Below are positions 60,361 through 64,000 of a stretch of 64,000 bases of DNA, one piece after another (position 1 is the first letter of the stretch; each line of letters opens with the position of its first letter). Where the stretch lies: positions 32,586,753-32,650,752 of the forward strand of contig CM060181.1 of assembly GCA_030549775.1 (NCBI GenBank), read 5' to 3'. Position numbers and translations under genes: made by a program. This stretch comes from Tamarix chinensis. Lineage: Eukaryota > Streptophyta > Magnoliopsida > Caryophyllales > Tamaricaceae. The notes beneath the pieces were generated by a model that saw only the letters and a program-made list of their open reading frames with translations, made no database searches and had not been told where the DNA came from.

Positions 60361-61859
60361 GCAGGCTCGGCTCGACATCTTTCACTTTACGTAATTAATA
60401 TCTTATCAGTGTCTTATTAAATCACACATCACCCTTGACATGCATGCGGCTAATACTCTACCACTTCTCCCGCTAAGGGTTCGTCCCGTATTTTGAGACT
60501 CGTACCTCCTCTTGCACCCGACATCCATTCCCCCGTAGACTTATGTAAAGTAGCATATAGTAAGACACAAACCCCAAGGATATAGGCCATCCCAACACAT
60601 ATGATGTCGCCTCCGCATGTTCTCACCCCTCTAGGGTTCCTCCTCGGATACCCTAATCGGACCTATGTGGCCCAACTCTTTCTTACTTACCAAACGCTAC
60701 GTTATTCTCTATCTCGCACCTCATTCTTTATTAGAAAATTCCCCAAGTGTATCTCTTTATCTCCCAAGTTCACATGTGACTAACCAAGCCCTGGTTGGCC
60801 ACTCAAACCCTAATCGACCACGCCAACCCTAGTTGGCTGCACCTTACTTCTTCACACGTAACCCAAAATCTCCCCTCTCCTTTAGAAAACCCATACTCAT
60901 CCTTTATCTAACTGAATTCTCACTCTCAACCCCATACTCCATCCTTCCTTGATCATTTTTACCCTTGTACCCCTCAATTTCCTCATTTTCTCCAAAACCC
61001 TAATTGGATCCCTTAAACACCCTTATATCGACCCACGTAAAATTTTGCACCCAAGTCTCCAATGGACCCGTAACTTTAGCATTATCTTATTTACTTCCAA
61101 AATCAACTTTCCTCCAGTAATATTCATCCCTACGCATAATTTAGATACTCCATGCAGACTCCCCAAACCCACTTACTCACGAAACCTTAATCAGATCCCT
61201 TATGCACCAACTCACGTACTATCTTTCATAATAAGTCTCCCATCACTCTAAGAATCTCCACAACTCTCACTTACAACCCAATTCAGCTTTTCCCACGTAA
61301 GGATCATGCCCATGCAAGATCTAGTTCCCCCATGCAAGCTTCTCAAATGTCCACTTTCCCGTTATTCTTTTATTATCATTTCATGCTACCCAAAACCCTA
61401 GCATGCATGTCCTAGAGGGCTATAACAAGTCACAACATCAACATCAACGATAAACATGGAACATGGCATACACGTATAATATAAGACGCACACAACATAC
61501 CTCATGATCCACGCTGTGCTACGCAAAACAGGTTAATCATAACACATGCATATTACACATCAACATGGCATGCTCATCATCTATAAACACATCACAAATA
61601 GCACAAGGCCATAGCTTCGTCCTTACCTAACACGACACCGGCCTTGGAGCACGCTCCTATACCTCCTCCGGATGTCGACTTGATCCGCCTATAAATAAGG
61701 GAACACTAGAGGTTAAATAGTTATTTTATTTTATTATTATTATTTTTTTCTAACCAAGCTCTAGTCTTCTACCTTACTCTTATCTTTAATTTACCGTTAG
61801 GGTTAAGGATGGTACTAGTTTTATTAATGGTGGCAAGGAACTATGAAAATAGTGGTAGT

Positions 61860-62058
61860 AGTAATTATAATAATGAGGAAAATAAGAATAACTATAATAA
61901 TAACCTTAATCATACTAATAACAAGGATAAGGGTAATAATAGTATCATTACTAATAATAATAAGGATAAAGACATTAATAGTACCATTAATATTAATGGT
62001 AATAATAATGAGGGTAAAAATACTAATAAAAATAATAACGTTAATAATAATAATAGTG

Positions 62059-62101
<43 letters not shown>

Positions 62102-62139
62102 TAATAACCATAATGATAATAATAATAATAATAAACATA

Positions 62140-62175
<36 letters not shown>
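61860..62175. repeat. AAT/TAA microsatellite tracts, LTR C
   Basis: A perfect (TAA)n run near 62058-62096 and another near 62146-62174 lie in a degenerate trinucleotide zone. Long Asn- or Ile-rich open frames here are repeat products. Confidence 0.9.
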
Positions 62176-62176
<1 letters not shown>

Positions 62177-62780
62177 GGCTAAGTTAATAATAGTACATTA
62201 ATATTAATAGTCATAATAAGAAGGATAAAATAATAATAGTGACATTAATAATATTAATACCAAAAATATAATTTACATTGTAAATCAAGGGTTTAGGGTT
62301 TGGGGAGTTTAGGGAGTCACCTAGGGTGTTGATGACACAGGTGGTGGTGCCGGCGCACGGCAGCGGCGGCGGCGGCGGCGCTGGGGGAGAAGAGGGTGGA
62401 GGAGAGGTGGAAGGAGAAAGGAAGGGGAAAAAGGAGAGGGGCAGGGGTAAAGGGTGGTCTAGGGAGGTCGGGGAAGCTCTCCAGGTGGTTTTGGGTGGTA
62501 GAGGGAGTGCTAGAAGTGGCGGCGCGGTGGCAGGCGGCGGCGAGAAGGTTGCGGGGTCTGGAGGCGCAGTTGGTCGGGAAGGTGACTTTGCACGTATGGG
62601 TCGGCGCGTGCAGAGAAACCAGAGGGGTGAGGGAGGGCTGGTTAGGTGGAGGGCGCTGTAGGGAGGCGTTTCTGGGGTGGTTAGGGCGGCGGCGACAGGG
62701 TGGTGATCTGAAGGGGAGGTGGCGAAAAGGGAGAATTCTGGCTGGGGGTTTGTGCGTGGCCAACGCCGAGGGTTTCGGGG

Positions 62781-62792
62781 GTATTTATAGGC
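62781..62792 (-). promoter_or_regulatory. TATA box of LTR C
   Basis: Minus-strand CCTATAAATACC about 1.09 kb into the LTR, ahead of the C-rich leader. Confidence 0.75.
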
Positions 62793-62931
62793 TGGGGATC
62801 GGGAGAATCGAGGGGGAGACAAGGGAGGACGGTCAGGCGGCGGATCAGGGCACGCCGGCCGGTGGTGGTGACCGACGCAGGTCTGCCATGGCAGACTTGC
62901 AGGTTGGTCGGGGAAAGAAGGGAAAAGGTGC

Positions 62932-62987
62932 GGCGGCCTAGGGGGAGGCTGGGGGTGTCGGCGGCCTAGGGGGAGGCTGGGGGTGTC
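62932..62987. repeat. 28-bp tandem duplication in LTR C U3
   Basis: CGGCCTAGGGGGAGGCTGGG plus GGTGTCGG is repeated exactly twice, just upstream (sense) of the TATA box. It could affect promoter strength. Confidence 0.9.
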
Positions 62988-63877
62988 GACTGGTCGAGGG
63001 AGGGTGGCCGGCAGTCAGAAAAAACAGCACGCAGGCGGCGTGCAGGCGGCGCGCAGGTGGCGGTGTGCAGGTCGTGCGCGAGGGGAGGAAGAAGGTGACG
63101 GGCGGACCGACGGTCCAGGGAAAAGAAAAGAGGAGGAAAAACCGGCCGGTTCGGCGACCGTTAAAACGCCTCGTCAAAACGCGGTGTTTTGAGTATCGTT
63201 CGGATAAAGCGCGACGTCGAGAAGCTGGCAGGCAACGGTTACTCGCCTAATTCGGCGCGCAGCGTTTCAGCGACAGGACGGGAGAAACGCTGCGTTTCAC
63301 CGTGCGAGGACGGGCCGCGCGGCGCTGGGCCGCGGGAAGGAGAAAGGGAAAGGGGAAAAGGGCCGGGGCTGGGCAGCCCAAACGGGGAGAAGGGGGAGGA
63401 AAAGAAAAGAAAAGAAGAAAGAAAAAGAGAGAAGAAAAGAAAAAAGAAGAAGGGGAAAAGGAAAAATAATAATATGGGATATTTAAATTATTTAAAATAT
63501 TTGATGTATACAAAATAATATTTAAATTCATTTTTAGGCCAAATTAGGATTTTTAAGGGATTTTTCATAAATCCCTTTTTAATTAGCAAACACCTTAATT
63601 TTTCTCCAATTAAATTACTTATAAAATTATTAAAATTTAGAAACTATTTTCTCCTTCTTATTTTAATTAAAATAATTTATTTAATTAACTTTTTCTTTAA
63701 ATGCTTAATTAGCTAAAATACCCAAATTCCTCCTAATTAAAATACTTATAAATCTCTTCTTGATTTTCCTTAATTAAATACCCTTTTATTTTAATAAAAT
63801 TAATTTATTTAAATAATTTTCTAATAAAACCTCTTTTAAATATAATTTATAAAATTAGAAATTTTCGGGGTATTTCA

Positions 63878-63896
63878 TCACTACCCCCTTAAAAAC
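63878..63896 (-). other. Polypurine tract before LTR C
   Basis: Minus-strand GTTTTTAAGGGGGTAGTGA abuts the LTR start TGAAATACC. An A/G-rich tract ending TAGTGA directly before TGTAACACCCC-type LTRs is common in plant Ty3/gypsy chromoviruses. It fixes the element's direction. Confidence 0.8.
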
Positions 63897-64000
63897 AGAC
63901 TTCGTCCCCGAAGTCTCTGGAAGCGCCTAGGGTTAGGGTCGAAAATGCTCTAAGTAGCTAGAAAACCAAACTACCACAAATAACTATATAAACTACCCCC
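63897..64000 (-). other. Partial 3' end of the retroelement internal region
   Basis: The minus strand includes TCCAGAGACTTCGGGGACG and AAGTCTG, encoding SRDFGDEVCF-stop. Similar 'FGDEV.F' text lies at the end of, or just after, the polyprotein in Tekay/Del-like elements. The pol gene would lie beyond 64000. Confidence 0.5.

Larger units (their letters stand above)
59722..61626 (-). other. Putative leader intron of LTR C
   Basis: Minus-strand donor TTAG|GTAAGG and acceptor TTGATGCAG|GTTGA, 1905 nt apart. The branch-like CTCAT at 32-36 nt seen in A, B and D (CTTAT in E) is not clear here, so this copy is the weakest of the five. Confidence 0.4.
59281..63877 (-). mobile_element. 3' LTR 'C' of a Ty3/gypsy-like element extending past the window (minus strand)
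   Basis: Plus-strand ends are TGTAACACCCCCC (59281) and CGGGGTATTTCA (63877). On the minus strand the LTR runs TGAAATACCCCG...GGTGTTACA, 4597 bp. The putative target duplicate GTTAT is at 59276-59280; its partner would lie beyond the window. Unlike the four solo LTRs it is joined at 63878 to a polypurine tract and element 3' sequence. In sense order: TATA (62781-62792), C-rich leader (62770-62310), TTA tract (62175-61860), donor at 61626, CCACTATTATAG cluster (60360-59995), hairpins (59803-59742), acceptor near 59722. Confidence 0.9.

Noticed and set aside
61809..62201. Asn-, Ile- or Leu-rich frames in AAT/TAA tracts (also 16332-16926 and 24426-24650)
   Set aside because: Direct products of trinucleotide repeats; no family similarity.

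Overview
This is nuclear DNA of a flowering plant, probably a eudicot: AT-rich, free of intact host genes, and built almost entirely of layered transposable elements. The species cannot be named from the sequence. No tRNA, rRNA, CRISPR array or prokaryotic feature is visible. The few gene-like exons sit inside transposons.

Layout. 1-5120: unassigned AT-rich DNA, then a decayed LINE reverse-transcriptase pseudogene. About 6.2-50 kb: apparently one decayed CACTA (En/Spm) transposon, broken into pieces by later insertions. Its TNP2-like transposase and a second, Transposase_24-like gene can be followed through the gaps. The insertions are (1) solo LTR D, 6774-19487, which contains solo LTR A, 9690-18499, which contains a young non-autonomous Ty3/gypsy-type element, 11558-16220; (2) solo LTR B, 21191-26592; (3) solo LTR E, 27623-31431; (4) a 12.6 kb hAT element, 36574-49201. 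Each is bounded by an exact target-site duplication (5 bp for the LTR elements, 8 bp for the hAT), so the boundaries are read directly. 50-59 kb is AT-rich with two small foldback/MITE-like elements. 59281-63877 is LTR C, followed by a polypurine tract and the 3' end of a retroelement whose body lies beyond the right edge.

Two themes stand out. First, the hAT carries, downstream of its broken transposase and on the same strand, exon fragments of at least three unrelated host genes: a PUX7-like UBX protein, a CDK-like kinase and a Per1/PGAP3-like protein. It also holds two unidentified exons. Exon-intron borders are kept, which points to DNA-level capture. Second, the five long LTRs (A-E, 3.8-5.4 kb) are one family and share an unusual plan: an internal TATA box in four of them, a C-rich first exon, a TTA-rich tract in four, a conserved AG|GTAAGG donor, arrays of a CCACTATTATAG-type repeat, a pair of small hairpins with compensatory changes, and an acceptor 20-43 nt beyond them. 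I infer a 1.3-2.1 kb intron inside the LTR leader.
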